A model generated the notes under the pieces. It made no database searches. It was given only the letters and a program-made list of their open reading frames with translations, and was not told where the DNA came from. Below, piece by piece: positions 5,809 to 5,861 of a stretch of DNA of 5,861 bases (position 1 is its first letter; each line of letters opens with the position of its first letter). The stretch comes from JAFLUQ01 sp964537995 (GTDB lineage: Bacteria; Bacillota; Clostridia; UMGS1883): the NCBI GenBank assembly GCA_964537995.1, contig CAZICW010000065.1:1-5861 (forward strand), in the 5' to 3' direction. The position numbers were made by a program, and so were the translations under genes.

Positions 5809-5861
5809 TGGTGGAGGAGGGTGGATTCGGACCACCGAAGTCAGTGACAACAGATTTACAG
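5809..5861 (-). tRNA. tRNA-Tyr (GTA), 3' part only, cut by the right window edge
   Basis: Reading leftward from 5861, the sequence starts at the anticodon loop CTGTAAA (anticodon GTA at 5859-5857), followed by the 3' anticodon strand TCTGT and a long class II variable arm with a small GTC/GAC stem, as bacterial tRNA-Tyr has. The T-arm has stem GGTGG/CCACC (5836-5832 and 5824-5820). The acceptor 3' strand is CTCCTCC (5819-5813), the discriminator is A (5812), and CCA is encoded (5811-5809). The 5' half (acceptor strand, D-arm, 5' anticodon strand) lies outside the window. The oddity is the T-loop, TCCGAAT instead of TTCGAAT: position 55 is C (plus-strand base 5830 is G), although U/pseudouridine there is nearly universal. 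All else looks intact, so I call it a tRNA gene rather than a pseudogene. Confidence 0.9.

Noticed and set aside
1..5861. CRISPR array, insertion sequence, phage attachment site or other mobile element
   Set aside because: I saw no regularly spaced repeats, transposase or integrase fragments, or direct-repeat copy of the tRNA 3' end within the window.

Overview
The window looks like chromosomal DNA of an anaerobic Gram-positive bacterium of the Clostridia. The reasons are an oxygen-sensitive 2-hydroxyacyl-CoA dehydratase/activase-type enzyme system, a LytR-CpsA-Psr (LCP) cell-envelope protein, strong AGGAGG-type ribosome binding sites, TTG start codons, near-consensus sigma-A promoters, and a tRNA-Tyr gene with an encoded CCA. 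The genus cannot be named from this sequence. Every gene I accept is on the minus strand, so the window reads from right (5861) to left (1).

From the right: (i) the 3' part of a tRNA-Tyr(GTA) gene runs off the right edge (5809-5861) and is followed at once by its intrinsic terminator (5776-5808). (ii) A near-perfect promoter (5669-5697) drives an LCP-family gene (4609-5592), which ends in a 36-bp palindrome (4558-4593). (iii) A second near-perfect promoter (4486-4514) drives two genes: a 967-residue protein with two ATPase/activase domains plus a DUF2229-type region (1528-4431), then, after an 87-nt structured spacer, a 436-residue 2-hydroxyacyl-CoA dehydratase-like protein (130-1440) that starts at TTG. 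(iv) Positions 1-129 hold a probable small terminator. At the extreme left edge is a Shine-Dalgarno sequence that probably belongs to another minus-strand gene just outside the window.

How the parts work together: the 967-residue protein carries the cysteines and phosphate-binding loops of the BcrAD/BadFG/HgdC family. These proteins use ATP to push one low-potential electron from a [4Fe-4S] cluster into a partner iron-sulfur protein. The 436-residue protein and the C-terminal third of the 967-residue protein both resemble the iron-sulfur dehydratase-type acceptor. The two genes together (967 + 436 residues) are about the size of the single roughly 1400-residue proteins of this family that I recall from other Clostridia, so this appears to be a two-gene version of one machine. 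As far as I know the substrate of this family has not been established. The LCP protein (cell-wall polymer attachment) and the tRNA are separate transcription units with no evident functional link to it.

The activase/dehydratase pair is the most interesting part of the window: a recognisable family with no firm function. The most surprising single base is in the tRNA T-loop, where the nearly universal U55 reads as C.
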